From: Limosilactobacillus pontis
Lineage (GTDB): Bacteria > Bacillota > Bacilli > Lactobacillales > Lactobacillaceae
Direction of reading: 5' to 3'
DNA length: 64,000 bases
NCBI RefSeq assembly: GCF_002940945.1
Contig: NZ_PNFV01000001.1
Coordinates: 1 to 64,000, forward strand
Position 1 is the stretch's first letter. Every line of letters begins with the position of its first letter. The notes under the pieces were generated by a model. The model saw only the letters and a program-made list of their open reading frames with translations, was not told the origin of the DNA and did not search any database. Position numbers and translations under genes: made by a program. Of the stretch, positions 18,238-27,029 are shown piece after piece.

Positions 18238-18558
18238 TTAATCAGTCCAGACCTTCTTGGCAACATTAAATGCTGACCAGGCATTTGGCCAGCCAACGTA
18301 GAAGGCCAGCTGTGTAATCATCTCAGCGATTTCTTCCTTGGTGATCCCATTGTTCTTGGCCGTCTGCATGTGGTACGGCAGCTGCTCGAAGGCACCCTTA
18401 GTGATCAAAGCGGTCACCGTCAGGAAACTCCGATCGCGCGGGCTGAGTTCCTTCTCGCGGGACCAGACCTGTCCAAACAGCACATCATCGTTTAACTCCG
18501 CGAACTTCGGGGCGAAGTCGCCCAACTGGTCGCGGCCAGCAGTTTGTTTCTTAGCCAT
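18238..18558 (-). CDS. Carboxymuconolactone decarboxylase family protein
   Basis: A 106-aa all-helical protein of the CMD/AhpD superfamily: PRDRSFLTVTALITKGAFEQLPYHMQTAKNNG is the signature helix pair. The AhpD CxxC is absent, so peroxidase activity is unlikely and it belongs with CMD-like proteins of unknown function. It follows the cupin gene by 15 nt. The cupin, this gene and the flavodoxin opposite the LysR gene form a cluster often seen in lactic acid bacteria as a LysR-controlled quinone/redox stress set. Confidence 0.88.
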   Translation of the reverse strand: MAKKQTAGRDQLGDFAPKFAELNDDVLFGQVWSREKELSPRDRSFLTVTALITKGAFEQLPYHMQTAKNNGITKEEIAEMITQLAFYVGWPNAWSAFNVAKKVWTD

Positions 18559-18573
18559 GTCAAATCATCCCTT

Positions 18574-18990
18574 CTACTTTGTAAGCTGATCGTAGTAATC
18601 GTCGGTGACCTTCTCACACCATTCACTGGTCCCCTTGGTGATTGCAACGTGAGAGAACCAGGAATCCTTAGTGGCCCCGTGCCAGTGCTTGATGCCCTCG
18701 TGGATCACAACCACGTCACCGGGAGTCAGGAGTTGGGCCGGCTTGCCTTCCTCCTGATACCAACCCTCACCAGCCGTGACCAGGAGAATTTGGTAGCCAT
18801 TGTGGTGGATGTGCCAGTCGTTCCGGCAACCCGGTTCGAAGTTAACGTTGGCAACGTTGATGTCCACGTTGTCATCGGGGCTGACCAGACCATTGAGGTA
18901 GCTGGTACCGATGAAGTATTTGGCATAGGCAACGTTCTTGTCACCGAAGCCGAAGAGGTCATTCTTAACCGCTTGTTCGTTCTTTGCCAT
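18574..18990 (-). CDS. Cupin-domain protein
   Basis: A 138-aa single cupin barrel. Motif 1 is GCRNDWHIHHNGYQILLVTAGEGW (metal-binding His residues and Glu position) and motif 2 is PGDVVVIHEGIKHWHGA. Small cupins of this type occur next to CMD-family proteins and may act on hydroxylated or quinone-like compounds, but the reaction is unknown. GGGAG 8 nt upstream supports the ATG at 18990 over an in-frame GTG at 18999. It is first of a two-gene operon with the CMD protein. Confidence 0.9.
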   Translation of the reverse strand: MAKNEQAVKNDLFGFGDKNVAYAKYFIGTSYLNGLVSPDDNVDINVANVNFEPGCRNDWHIHHNGYQILLVTAGEGWYQEEGKPAQLLTPGDVVVIHEGIKHWHGATKDSWFSHVAITKGTSEWCEKVTDDYYDQLTK

Positions 18991-19090
18991 TATCAGCACT
19001 CCCTTTATGTCTTTGTTTACCTTTAATATAAGGGTATGCCATGATAATGTAAAATGCTTATTATTAAGCTTTTTCTATTCAAATAGCGTA

Positions 19091-19567
19091 TTATAATTTA
19101 CGTAACCAGGTGGCCAGTGTTGGGACTGCAAAACGTGGGGCGGCGTGGGTCAGGACGTGATAACCATCGACCACGTGGAGCTTCCCAGCGTGAGCCCGAA
19201 AGTCCTGCTGATAGTTGCCGGTGGCGCTCCAACCCGTGCTAAACGGCGCCACGACGCCTGCATAGCCTTGAAGCTGCTTGAGGAGCTGCATGATCGGTGA
19301 AGCAATCTGGCCGTCCCAAACCGGGCCACCAACTAGGATCGTGTCGTAGTAGTCCAGTTTGGGCAGCTTAGTCGTCAAGGCCGGCAACTGCCCACTTGCT
19401 CGCTGCTGCTTGTAGATCTTGTCGGTGGCCGTCATGTCATCGGGGAAAGTCCCCGCTGCCACCTTGATTCTTAAAATATCGGCACCGGTCAGCCGATGGA
19501 TCTGGCTGGCGAGCTTTGCCGTTGTGTCAAACTGTGAATAATACAAAATCAATGCCTGTTTGGCCAT
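19091..19567 (-). CDS. Flavodoxin-like protein
   Basis: A 158-aa FMN-binding fold. ALILYYSQFDTTAKLA is the phosphate-binding loop of flavodoxins (short T/S-rich P-loop), and VGGPVWDGQIASPI and APFSTGWSATG are the isoalloxazine-flanking loops. It probably serves as electron carrier or NAD(P)H:quinone-type reductase for the adjacent cupin/CMD set. It is divergent from the LysR regulator, with only 41 nt between start codons, a classical LysR-target arrangement. Confidence 0.88.
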   Translation of the reverse strand: MAKQALILYYSQFDTTAKLASQIHRLTGADILRIKVAAGTFPDDMTATDKIYKQQRASGQLPALTTKLPKLDYYDTILVGGPVWDGQIASPIMQLLKQLQGYAGVVAPFSTGWSATGNYQQDFRAHAGKLHVVDGYHVLTHAAPRFAVPTLATWLRKL

Positions 19568-19608
19568 TTCAATCATTCCTTACGTTTAATTTATTGGAGG
19601 TATTTTAT

Positions 19609-20490
19609 ATGGACACGCGTGTTATCAAATATTTTCTCACGGTTGCTCACACCAATAATATCACAAAGGCCGCTAAGCAGCTGCACGTTACCCAGCCAAC
19701 CCTCTCCCGACAGATCATGGACTTGGAAACCGAGCTCGGTGTCACCCTCTTCGACCGCCAGCAGCGGCGGATGGCACTAACCCGGGCGGGCGTTCTCTTT
19801 CAACGTCGAGCAACCACTATCCTCCAGCTCCTTGCCCAAACTGAGAATGATCTTCACCAACAGAATGAAGATGAGCTGAGCGGAACCATCAACCTAGGCT
19901 GTGTTGTCTCCAGTGTCTCGCCCTTCTTGATGGGACTGGTTGACCGCTTCCAGCAGGCCCACCCGGCCGTTCGTTTCAACCTCTTCGACGGGGACGGCGA
20001 CTTCCTCCGCCGCCAGATTGACGAGGCTGCCACCGAACTGGCCTGCTTGATCGAACCGGTTGAGGCTGCCAAGTACAACTACCTGGTTCTGCCCAGCCGG
20101 GAGCAGTGGGGGATCATCCTGCGCAGCGATGATCCCCTAGCCAAGAAGAAGAGTTTCACCCGTGACGACCTCTACAAGTTACCCCTGATCATTCCCCACC
20201 GCAACATCGTCCGCGATGAAGTCAGTGACGTCCTCAAGCTTGATCAGCGCAAGCTCAATATTCGGGCCAGCAACAACCAGCCCAGCAACGCCATCGTCCT
20301 GATTCGGACCGGCCGCTATTACGGCTTGGCCATCAAAGGAGTGGCTGACCTCTTCCATGATCCCGCTATTACCTTTGTTCCCTTCACTCCAGCAACCAGC
20401 ACCGGCCACGTCCTGGTTTGGAAAAAGAATCGCCAGCTGACCACGGCGGCCGAGCACTTTCTCCAATTTGTCGCCGACCATTGCAATTAA
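19609..20490 (+). CDS. LysR-family transcriptional regulator
   Basis: A 293-aa regulator. The N-terminal winged helix-turn-helix includes NNITKAAKQLHVTQPTLSRQIMDLE, with the co-inducer domain from about residue 90. GGAGG (19596-19600) fixes the ATG at 19609. The longer frame would run into the divergent flavodoxin gene. Position and orientation suggest it controls itself and the flavodoxin, and perhaps the cupin/CMD operon. The inducer is unknown. Its terminator follows directly. Confidence 0.92.
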   Translation: MDTRVIKYFLTVAHTNNITKAAKQLHVTQPTLSRQIMDLETELGVTLFDRQQRRMALTRAGVLFQRRATTILQLLAQTENDLHQQNEDELSGTINLGCVVSSVSPFLMGLVDRFQQAHPAVRFNLFDGDGDFLRRQIDEAATELACLIEPVEAAKYNYLVLPSREQWGIILRSDDPLAKKKSFTRDDLYKLPLIIPHRNIVRDEVSDVLKLDQRKLNIRASNNQPSNAIVLIRTGRYYGLAIKGVADLFHDPAITFVPFTPATSTGHVLVWKKNRQLTTAAEHFLQFVADHCN

Positions 20491-20492
20491 AG

Positions 20493-20530
20493 AAGGACCC
20501 GCATCGCCAATGACGGTGCGGGTCCTTTTG
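20493..20530 (+). terminator. Intrinsic terminator after the LysR gene
   Basis: AAGGACCCGCA and TGCGGGTCCTT with TTTT, facing the azlD stop codon. Confidence 0.85.
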
Positions 20531-20533
20531 ATC

Positions 20534-20872
20534 CTAAAAAATATAGTTAACTAAAATAATATAGCTGACAGTTCCCACAATCAGCGAGAGAAACATGCTC
20601 CGCCGCCAAAGATGGACAATCACTGTAATCAGTCCGGCAATCAGGTCGGGCAGGCCGTGGTCACCGGATAATAGGTTGATGTTGCGATAACAATAGACTA
20701 CCAGCATTCCCATGATGGCAGCTGGCAGGAAGGCCCCGAGTCCCTTGATAAAGGGCGATAACTCATCCTGCCCATCCTTATCACTGGTGAAGATCTGGAA
20801 AGGCAGCCAGCGGGTGGCAAAATTGGTCAAAGCAGCAATGGCAATCGTAATGACCTGTTGGATAATGGTCAT
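20534..20872 (-). CDS. azlD: Branched-chain amino acid exporter small subunit AzlD
   Basis: A 112-aa protein with about four membrane helices and the AzlD motifs TNFATRWLPFQIF and GLGAFLPAAIMGMLVVY. With AzlC it exports branched-chain amino acids and azaleucine-type analogues. It overlaps the end of azlC by 4 nt, indicating translational coupling. Confidence 0.92.
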   Translation of the reverse strand: MTIIQQVITIAIAALTNFATRWLPFQIFTSDKDGQDELSPFIKGLGAFLPAAIMGMLVVYCYRNINLLSGDHGLPDLIAGLITVIVHLWRRSMFLSLIVGTVSYIILVNYIF

Positions 20873-21573
20873 ACCTGGTCACCTGCCTTCTGGTGACGAC
20901 GGTGGAAGTAGTAGTATTCGGCAACCAGGAGCAGGAGGGTGGCAATTAAAAAGTAGGTCTTGCCAAAGATCAACAGGCAGACGATCGTGATTACTACCCC
21001 GCTGAGTGAGCTGATGTGGCGTTTTTCCTGCATAAATTGCTCCAGAGCCAGCACAATGAACAGGGCCGTCATCACAAAATCCAACCCCTTAATCTGGATA
21101 TTAAATGCACTGCCGAGAAAGCCGCCGAGGAAGGCGCCCAGTACCCAGTAACTGTAGTCCAGAATCGTCATCCAGAGCTGGACGGCGGTTCGATCGCAGT
21201 CGGCCGGTACTCGAAGACTATAGTTGATTACAAAGGTCTCATCGGTTAGTCCAAACAATAGCAAGAATTTGCGCCAGCCGTGGTGCGGGTACTTGGTCAG
21301 CATCGAGATACCATAGAAGAATTGGCGGAAACCGACCACGGCAGTGATCAGCAGGACGTTGACCGGGTTGAAGTGCTGGGTCAGGAGGGTGGCAATGATG
21401 AATTCGACCGAGCCCCCGTAGATCGTCGCCGCCATCAGAGTTGGGTACCAAAACGAGAACCCTAAGTTGTGCATGTACAAGCCATAACCAAGCCCCAGAA
21501 TTACGTAGCCAAAAAAGACTGGAATAGAGCTGGTCAGGGCAAAGTGAAAGTTGCGTCCGCGCTTACTTCTCAC
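20869..21573 (-). CDS. azlC: Branched-chain amino acid exporter large subunit AzlC
   Basis: A 234-aa membrane protein of the AzlC/YgaZ family: SSIPVFFGYVILGLGYGLY, YGGSVEFIIATLL, and FGLTDETFVI with the conserved acidic pair. It pairs with AzlD for amino-acid efflux. The start chosen is GTG at 21573, placed 8 nt after GGAGG. The longer frame opens with an in-frame TTG inside that RBS region. There is no adjacent Lrp-type regulator, unlike the B. subtilis azl operon. Confidence 0.92.
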   Translation of the reverse strand: MRSKRGRNFHFALTSSIPVFFGYVILGLGYGLYMHNLGFSFWYPTLMAATIYGGSVEFIIATLLTQHFNPVNVLLITAVVGFRQFFYGISMLTKYPHHGWRKFLLLFGLTDETFVINYSLRVPADCDRTAVQLWMTILDYSYWVLGAFLGGFLGSAFNIQIKGLDFVMTALFIVLALEQFMQEKRHISSLSGVVITIVCLLIFGKTYFLIATLLLLVAEYYYFHRRHQKAGDQV

Positions 21574-21649
21574 CTTTATCTCCTCCCAAATCAAACAATG
21601 CCCTCATTCTACCAGACCAGCTGGCCACTTGAAAGAATAATATGATGCT

Positions 21650-22795
21650 TTAGGAACGACTTGCCTTAATTAAACGAGCAACATTTTCCGCCGTTTGTGC
21701 AATATCATTTTCTGCATCTGCCAGCGCTTGGTCGAGGGACTTAGCCCCGGCAGGAGTCGAAAAAATAGCATCAATTGCGTCAGCAGTATAAAGACTTTCA
21801 ACTCCCTTGCCAATGTTTCCCGCCAAAACAATTACTGGAGCATTGGGTGCAACACTCTTGCAGGCTTGGGCAACCCCATAAGGAGTCTTACCAAATTTAG
21901 TTTGAAAATCAATCCCACCTTCACCTGTAAAGACAAAGTCAGCACCGCTCGCCTTTTTTCTTAACTTAGTCGCAGCAATCACAAGGTCAACACCATGTTG
22001 CATCTGCGCGTTAGTAAAGGCCAACAAGCCTGCCCCCAGGCCACCAGCGGCTCCTGCTCCTGGCAAATCTTCCACATTTTTTCCAGTGTCTCTAGCAATT
22101 ACCTGCGCGTAATGATGGAGTCCGTTATCAAGCACCTTCACCATTTTCGGCGTTGCGCCTTTTTGGGGACCGAAAACGGCGGCTGCTCCATTGGCGCCAG
22201 TTAATGGGTTGGTAACATCAGACGCAATGGCAATGGTTGTTTTTAAAACACGCGGATCAATCTGTGAAATGTCCAGGTGATCTAAGTCACTTAAAGAGCC
22301 CCCACCAAAGCCGATTGCTGTGCCATCGGCTTTCAGAAGTTTCACACCCAGGGCTTGGGCCATTCCTGCACCACCATCAACGGTCGCACTTCCCCCAATC
22401 CCAATAATAATTTTAGAAGCCCCTCGATCGATTGCATCGAGGATCAGCTCCCCCGTTCCGTATGTCGTCGTGATTAACGGGTTAGCTGTCTGTGAATTGA
22501 TAAATTGAATTCCACTGGCAGCTGCCATTTCGATCACAGCTGTTTTACCGTCACCAAGCATCCCGTAATCGGCTTTGGTCAGTTCATTAAAGGGGTTGTG
22601 AACCCTTGCGGTAATTAATTGACCGCCCGTCGCATCAACCAGGGATTGAACCGTCCCTTCACCACCATCAGCCATGGGAACCAGTTCGTATTCCGCATTT
22701 GGGTAAATTCGTTTAATCCCCCGCGCCATTGTTTCAGCAGCCTGTTTAGCGGTCAAACCGCCCTTAAAAGAATCTGGTGCAATTACAAATTTCAT
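21650..22795 (-). CDS. glxK: Glycerate kinase (GlxK/GarK type)
   Basis: A 381-aa enzyme of glycerate kinase family 1: MKFVIAPDSFKGGLTAKQAA at the N-terminus, PMADGGEGTVQSLVDATGG, GIGGSATVDGGAGMAQALG (nucleotide-binding glycine loop) and FTGEGGIDFQTKFGKTP. It phosphorylates D-glycerate to 2-phosphoglycerate, feeding glycolysis. The gene immediately upstream is a remnant of a GntP-type permease, so this was once probably a glycerate uptake and phosphorylation operon. Codon use looks more AT-rich than in its neighbours. Confidence 0.93.
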   Translation of the reverse strand: MKFVIAPDSFKGGLTAKQAAETMARGIKRIYPNAEYELVPMADGGEGTVQSLVDATGGQLITARVHNPFNELTKADYGMLGDGKTAVIEMAAASGIQFINSQTANPLITTTYGTGELILDAIDRGASKIIIGIGGSATVDGGAGMAQALGVKLLKADGTAIGFGGGSLSDLDHLDISQIDPRVLKTTIAIASDVTNPLTGANGAAAVFGPQKGATPKMVKVLDNGLHHYAQVIARDTGKNVEDLPGAGAAGGLGAGLLAFTNAQMQHGVDLVIAATKLRKKASGADFVFTGEGGIDFQTKFGKTPYGVAQACKSVAPNAPVIVLAGNIGKGVESLYTADAIDAIFSTPAGAKSLDQALADAENDIAQTAENVARLIKASRS

Positions 22796-22816
22796 AATAT
22801 ATTCACCCTTTCGATA

Positions 22817-23140
22817 TTAGATCAAGTGTAAGAAGCCATAAAGAATCGTTGCCGTGAGCATTGCGGAGCCTCCAACCAGTGCTTCATATAAAATACCATG
22901 TGACCGTTCCTTAATATCCATGTGCATGGCATTGGCGGTAACGTGGAAATAGTTCCCCTGAGGAGGCTGATCAATCACGATTGCCCCCGTGTGAACCATC
23001 GCTGCTGCAGCCAATGGTGCAACGCCAAAGCCAAGAATTGCTTTCGAGAATGAACCAGTTGCGAGAATTACCCCAGTTACACATTTATTAAATATGACCT
23101 CAATGTTAATAAAACAGCCAAACGTTTGTTTACCCACCAT
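22817..23140 (-). pseudogene. Remnant of a GntP-type (gluconate/glycerate) permease
   Basis: Only about 85 residues resemble the last part of GntP-family permeases: FSKAILGFGVAPLAAAAM, VIDQPPQGNYFHVT and MDIKERSHGILYE match the C-terminal loop and final helices. Full-length members have about 420-450 residues. The first two dozen codons do not look like family sequence, and nothing matching the N-terminal helices lies upstream. It sits 21 nt before glxK. Transport activity is very unlikely, though the frame may still couple translation of glxK. Confidence 0.75.
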
Positions 23141-23239
23141 AATACCGTCAATTATCGTCTAAATAAAATTAATAGTTTCTTTAACCATTCACCTAAAAAG
23201 GGTTACGGACTTGTTTGAACGTTATAGATACGCAACTAC

Positions 23240-23285
23240 AAAGGGCCTCCAGCGTTCGGATAATCCGAATACTGGAGGCCCTTTT
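23240..23285. terminator. Long hairpin terminator
   Basis: AAAGGGCCTCCAG (23240-23252) and CTGGAGGCCCTTTT (23272-23285) with a nested TTCGG/TCCGAA stem. It separates the glycerate region from the acetyltransferase gene. The rest of 23141-23434 shows no gene. Confidence 0.8.
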
Positions 23286-23434
23286 AAGCTCACAGGTTCA
23301 TCTTGCCAAAGCTAAGCAATGTACTAGCTGTTGTCACTCATAATAACGATATTTAAACTATAGATCAAAGGAGCTTGTGACCTATTTTGATGTTATTGTC
23401 TAACTATTTACTTCTATAACGAAACTTCAACTAA

Positions 23435-23974
23435 TTAATTCTTGTCTTCCTCAGGATGCGTCAGCAGGGCGTAAACATAAGAAATCTCGTTTGCCCGGTA
23501 AACACCGTGCAGCTCACCGACTCTGGTGAAACCGTTCTTGGCGATTAGGTGCTGCATGATCTTGTTATCCTCATGGGTATCAATCCGGATCGTCTTGATG
23601 TCCTGACGGTGCTGCTTGATGTAGTCGATCACGTTGGTAAACAAGGCTGACGCGTAACCCTTACCAGCGTGGTTGGAGTGAATGGCCACCCGGTGAATTA
23701 CGACGTACTTATCAGTGTCGATCAACCAGTCACCATGCAGCTCATCATAGGAGTGGTCCGGTGCCTCAACGATTGACAATGCACCAACCGTTTCATCATC
23801 ATCGGACTGAACCAGGTAGGCAAAGCCATTGTTGATGTCTTCCTTGACGTGCTCAACGTTTGGGTAGTCCCCCTGCCACTGATCGATCCCCTGTGAGGCT
23901 AGTTGGTCGCGACCATCACGCAGGATTTCAAGAATCTGGTCAAGGTCATTCATCGTTGCTTGCTTAATTTGCAT
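23435..23974 (-). CDS. GNAT-family N-acetyltransferase
   Basis: A 179-aa GNAT protein. YVVIHRVAIHSNHAGKGYASALF holds the acetyl-CoA pyrophosphate-binding Q/RxxGxG/A signature (HAGKGYAS), and the C-terminal FTRVGELHGVYR closes the fold. The acceptor is unknown. It is clearly paralogous to the product at 31816-32361: both share RDGRDQLA-type, DQWQGDYPNV, APDH.YD and HRVAIHS.HAGKGYAS blocks. It is monocistronic. Confidence 0.9.
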   Translation of the reverse strand: MQIKQATMNDLDQILEILRDGRDQLASQGIDQWQGDYPNVEHVKEDINNGFAYLVQSDDDETVGALSIVEAPDHSYDELHGDWLIDTDKYVVIHRVAIHSNHAGKGYASALFTNVIDYIKQHRQDIKTIRIDTHEDNKIMQHLIAKNGFTRVGELHGVYRANEISYVYALLTHPEEDKN

Positions 23975-24161
23975 TGGACTATCATCCCTTCATGAGTATT
24001 TATTATGGTTGTGCTCATCAAAACAACTTAAACAATGTAACATACTTTGCTTTTAACTGACAAGTAATTTACCTGTCCGGGTTCGGCACAAGATACTATG
24101 CTGGAACTAACCATTATAATAATTGTATTCTAAAATAAGAAATTGAAAGGAGTAAAGCACC

Positions 24162-24803
24162 ATGCAGCTCACCATTACCCAACTCTACCAGAAGATGCGC
24201 CGTCAGATGGGCCCGTCCGGCTGGTGGCCCGCCGACAGCAAGGAGGAGATCGTCATTGGCGCAATTCTGATCCAGAACACTAACTGGCGCAACGCTGACC
24301 GGGCCCTCAACCTCCTCCGTCAAGCCACGGGCCTCCAACCAGATCGTATCCTGGCCTTGACCATGGATCAATTACACGACCTGGTACGTCCAGCTGGCTT
24401 CTACCGCAATAAAAGCAAGGCTCTGGTCAGTGTCCTCTCCTGGCTAGCCCGAGGCAACTACGACTATCCTGCTATCCGTCAACACTACGGATCCCGCCTT
24501 CGCCAGGAACTACGGGCCCTGCACGGGGTTGGTCCCGAAACAGCCGACGTCCTGCTGACCTATATTTTTGACGTGCCAACCTTCATCAGTGATAAGTACG
24601 CCCGCACCCTTTTCACCTACCTGGGAGTGACCGGGCTGACCGACTACCAGAGCTTATCCCAGCGGTGCAACCTGCCAGATGATTTCACCCCGGCGATGGC
24701 TAAGGACTTTCATGGCCTAATCGACGAATTTGGCAAGGTCTATTTTCACCCACGGGATAAATTTGCGACGAGTTTTCTCAGCGACGACACCCTCGCCCTT
24801 TGA
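24162..24803 (+). CDS. HhH-GPD DNA glycosylase, endonuclease III-like (MpgII type)
   Basis: A 213-aa base-excision-repair protein of the endonuclease III superfamily. ILIQNTNWRNADRAL is the N-terminal helix block, LHGVGPETADVLLTYIFD is the helix-hairpin-helix, and FISDKYARTL contains the catalytic aspartate. The lysine that gives Nth its lyase activity is Glu here (GVGPETAD), and the C-terminal four-cysteine Fe-S loop is absent. These features match monofunctional methylpurine glycosylase II-type proteins better than Nth. It is 45 nt upstream of a hydrolase gene. Confidence 0.85.
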   Translation: MQLTITQLYQKMRRQMGPSGWWPADSKEEIVIGAILIQNTNWRNADRALNLLRQATGLQPDRILALTMDQLHDLVRPAGFYRNKSKALVSVLSWLARGNYDYPAIRQHYGSRLRQELRALHGVGPETADVLLTYIFDVPTFISDKYARTLFTYLGVTGLTDYQSLSQRCNLPDDFTPAMAKDFHGLIDEFGKVYFHPRDKFATSFLSDDTLAL

Positions 24804-24848
24804 TGATAAAAATGATACACTATTAAGAATTAAAAAGGAGTGATCAGC

Positions 24849-25400
24849 ATGACTAAGGCACTATTGATTATTGATTACACCAACGACTTCGTAGCGGACA
24901 ACGGGGCCTTGACCGTGGGCAAACCGGCCCAGCAGCTAGATGGCTACCTCGCTGACCTAGCCGACCAATTCTACCTCAATGGTGATTACGTGATCTTTCC
25001 GACTGACGCTCACCACCGGCACGACCCTTTCCATCCGGAGTCCAAGCTTTTCCCGCCCCACAACATCATCGGGACGCCGGGCCGGAACATATACGGCCGG
25101 GTGAACGATTGGTATCAGGCACACCGTGGTAACGACCGGGTTGACCTCTTTGCTAAGAACCGTTACTCATCCTTTGCAAATACCAACCTCGATAACTACC
25201 TGCGTGAGCGACATATCACCGACCTCTGGATCAGCGGTGTCTGCACTGACATCTGCGTCCTCCATACGGCAATTGATGCTTACAATCGCGACTACCAAAT
25301 CACTATTCCCCGGCGCGGGGTCGCAACCTTTACGACAAATGGTGATGAGTGGGCATTGGACCACTTCAAGAATAGCCTCGGCGCTACAATTGCTGACTAG
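24849..25400 (+). CDS. Cysteine hydrolase, isochorismatase/nicotinamidase family
   Basis: A 183-aa enzyme with the family triad visible as D9 (LLIIDYTNDF), K103 (LFAKNRYSSF) and C136 (GVCTDICVLHT), preceded by the cis-peptide region. Metal-ligand candidates D53, H55 and H57 lie in TDAHHRHD, as in nicotinamidase PncA. Nicotinamide deamidation is therefore the first guess. GGAG directly before the in-frame GTG at 24840 shows that the ATG at 24849 is used. The 3' end overlaps the convergent glycosyltransferase gene by 17 nt. Confidence 0.88.
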   Translation: MTKALLIIDYTNDFVADNGALTVGKPAQQLDGYLADLADQFYLNGDYVIFPTDAHHRHDPFHPESKLFPPHNIIGTPGRNIYGRVNDWYQAHRGNDRVDLFAKNRYSSFANTNLDNYLRERHITDLWISGVCTDICVLHTAIDAYNRDYQITIPRRGVATFTTNGDEWALDHFKNSLGATIAD

Positions 25401-26214
25401 TCTTCAACAGTCGCTGGGCGACGTGATAGTAGTGCTTATACAAGGCTGTATAACGGCCACTGTTCTTCTTCACTAGCCAGGGCTTATCACGGCCGCAATA
25501 GTGAAGGATAACGGTGTTTTTGATTACCCAATCGGTTGTCCACTCGCCAAAGGAGATCGTTTCGTAAATCTGCCCCTTCCGTGTATCATAGTTATAGAGT
25601 TCGTCGGGGACCGACTTGATATTCCTACCATAGAGGGCGTTGAGCACGTCCTGGTCAGGCAAGAAAAGAACATGATTACGGATATAGTCAAAGATAACGT
25701 TGGGCTGGACCCGTTGACGGATAGCATCGAGGTTCATCAAGAGCACCCCGGAGTTGTAATAACCATCGGCGTCAAAGTTTTGCAGGCGGATCTTGTTGAT
25801 CACCTCGGTGGTATTGGTCAGTCCGGTGTGGATGGCTGAAGCATAAAGGTAGTCAGACAGGTCGGTCGCGTAGAGCCTAGTCAGGTCATTGATACAGAGT
25901 ACATCGGCGTCTAAATAAAGGATCTTATGCAGGTTGGCTGGCAGAAGCTTGTGCGCCAGGAGCCGGTAGTAGATCGTTGTCGGATAGCGGTCGGTGACCG
26001 GGGCATCCTTGAACATTTCGTTCTTTACCATCACCGGATGGTAGGTCATCCCCAAGCGCTGGCAGAAAGCAGCCAGTATGTCCCCCTGCTGAAGCGGCTG
26101 TTTTTGAATCACGTAGACATCAAAATTGCGGGCGGTCGTGTTGGCTTTGATCGAAAGCAGGACGGTCGCCAGCTGGGTAGTATAATGATCATCAATTGAG
26201 AATAATAGGTTCAT
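25384..26214 (-). CDS. Glycosyltransferase family 8
   Basis: A 276-aa GT-A fold enzyme: MNLLFSIDDHYTTQLATVLLS at the nucleotide-sugar site, and the DxD motif in ILYLDADVLCIND, followed by YYNSGVLLMNLD, both typical of GT8 galactosyl/glucosyl-transferases. It has no membrane segment. The acceptor could be a surface glycan, teichoic acid or glycoprotein. It overlaps the convergent hydrolase gene by 17 nt and has no other glycan genes beside it. Confidence 0.9.
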   Translation of the reverse strand: MNLLFSIDDHYTTQLATVLLSIKANTTARNFDVYVIQKQPLQQGDILAAFCQRLGMTYHPVMVKNEMFKDAPVTDRYPTTIYYRLLAHKLLPANLHKILYLDADVLCINDLTRLYATDLSDYLYASAIHTGLTNTTEVINKIRLQNFDADGYYNSGVLLMNLDAIRQRVQPNVIFDYIRNHVLFLPDQDVLNALYGRNIKSVPDELYNYDTRKGQIYETISFGEWTTDWVIKNTVILHYCGRDKPWLVKKNSGRYTALYKHYYHVAQRLLKTSQQL

Positions 26215-26295
26215 GAAATGGTCCTCCTTGCAATAAGCTCATTATAGCAATTGTCGGTGGAACCAGGCAGGTGAAATCAGAAATGGAGACGTATT

Positions 26296-26952
26296 ATGAA
26301 ACAGGAAGAACAAATTGTCGCAGTTAAAAAATACACCATCGCAAAACTGGGTCAGGATGAGACTGGGCACGGTATGGATCACATCAACCGGGTCGTTCAA
26401 ATGGCCCGCCGGTTAGCCGCCGGTGAAGGGGTCGATCCTTTCTTACCGGTGGTGTCCGCTTACCTTCACGATACGATCGACGAAAAGCTGGTAACCAGTA
26501 TTCCGGCAGCTGAGCAGGAACTACGTGACTACCTGGTGACCCACGGCTTTACCATTGAGCAGGTGACCACAATCATGGACACCATCAGCAATATCTCCTT
26601 TGCCCACACTCTTGATGGTGAACCGATCCGTCTCTCGATCGTTGGCAAGATCGTCCGCGATGCCGACTGGCTGGACGCGATCGGTGCTCTTGGGATTACT
26701 CGGGCGATCTACTACGGTGGTGGCCACCATGAGAAGATCTACGACCCAGCAGTCAAGCCTCGTCAAAACATGAGCCGGAAAGAATACCGCAACCTAGCCG
26801 ACGAAACGATCATCAACCACTTCTACGAAAAGATTCTCAAATTGAAGGACATGCTGCAGACGACAACCGCCCGCCAGATTGCCGAACATCGCCAACAGGT
26901 CATGCTCGACTTTTTAGCCGAGTTTAAGGCCGAGTGGCAAGCCAAAAAGTAA
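26296..26952 (+). CDS. HD-domain phosphohydrolase
   Basis: A 218-aa soluble protein with the HD metal site HGMDHINRV, SAYLHDTIDEK and DADWLDAIGALGITRA (H...HD...D). It resembles the YedJ/YpgQ group of nucleotide pyrophosphatases/phosphohydrolases. The natural substrate is not known. A GGAG RBS lies before the ATG. It is monocistronic with a terminator. Confidence 0.9.
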   Translation: MKQEEQIVAVKKYTIAKLGQDETGHGMDHINRVVQMARRLAAGEGVDPFLPVVSAYLHDTIDEKLVTSIPAAEQELRDYLVTHGFTIEQVTTIMDTISNISFAHTLDGEPIRLSIVGKIVRDADWLDAIGALGITRAIYYGGGHHEKIYDPAVKPRQNMSRKEYRNLADETIINHFYEKILKLKDMLQTTTARQIAEHRQQVMLDFLAEFKAEWQAKK

Positions 26953-26980
26953 ACAAAAACGCTCTTTTTTATACAATTGG

Positions 26981-27029
26981 AAAATGCCCGCTAGGCACCA
27001 GTATTTAGATGCTTAGCGAGCATTTTTTC
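26981..27029. terminator. Terminator between HD protein and convergent membrane protein
   Basis: AAAATGCCCGCTAGGCA pairs imperfectly with TGCTTAGCGAGCATTTTTT. Confidence 0.78.
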
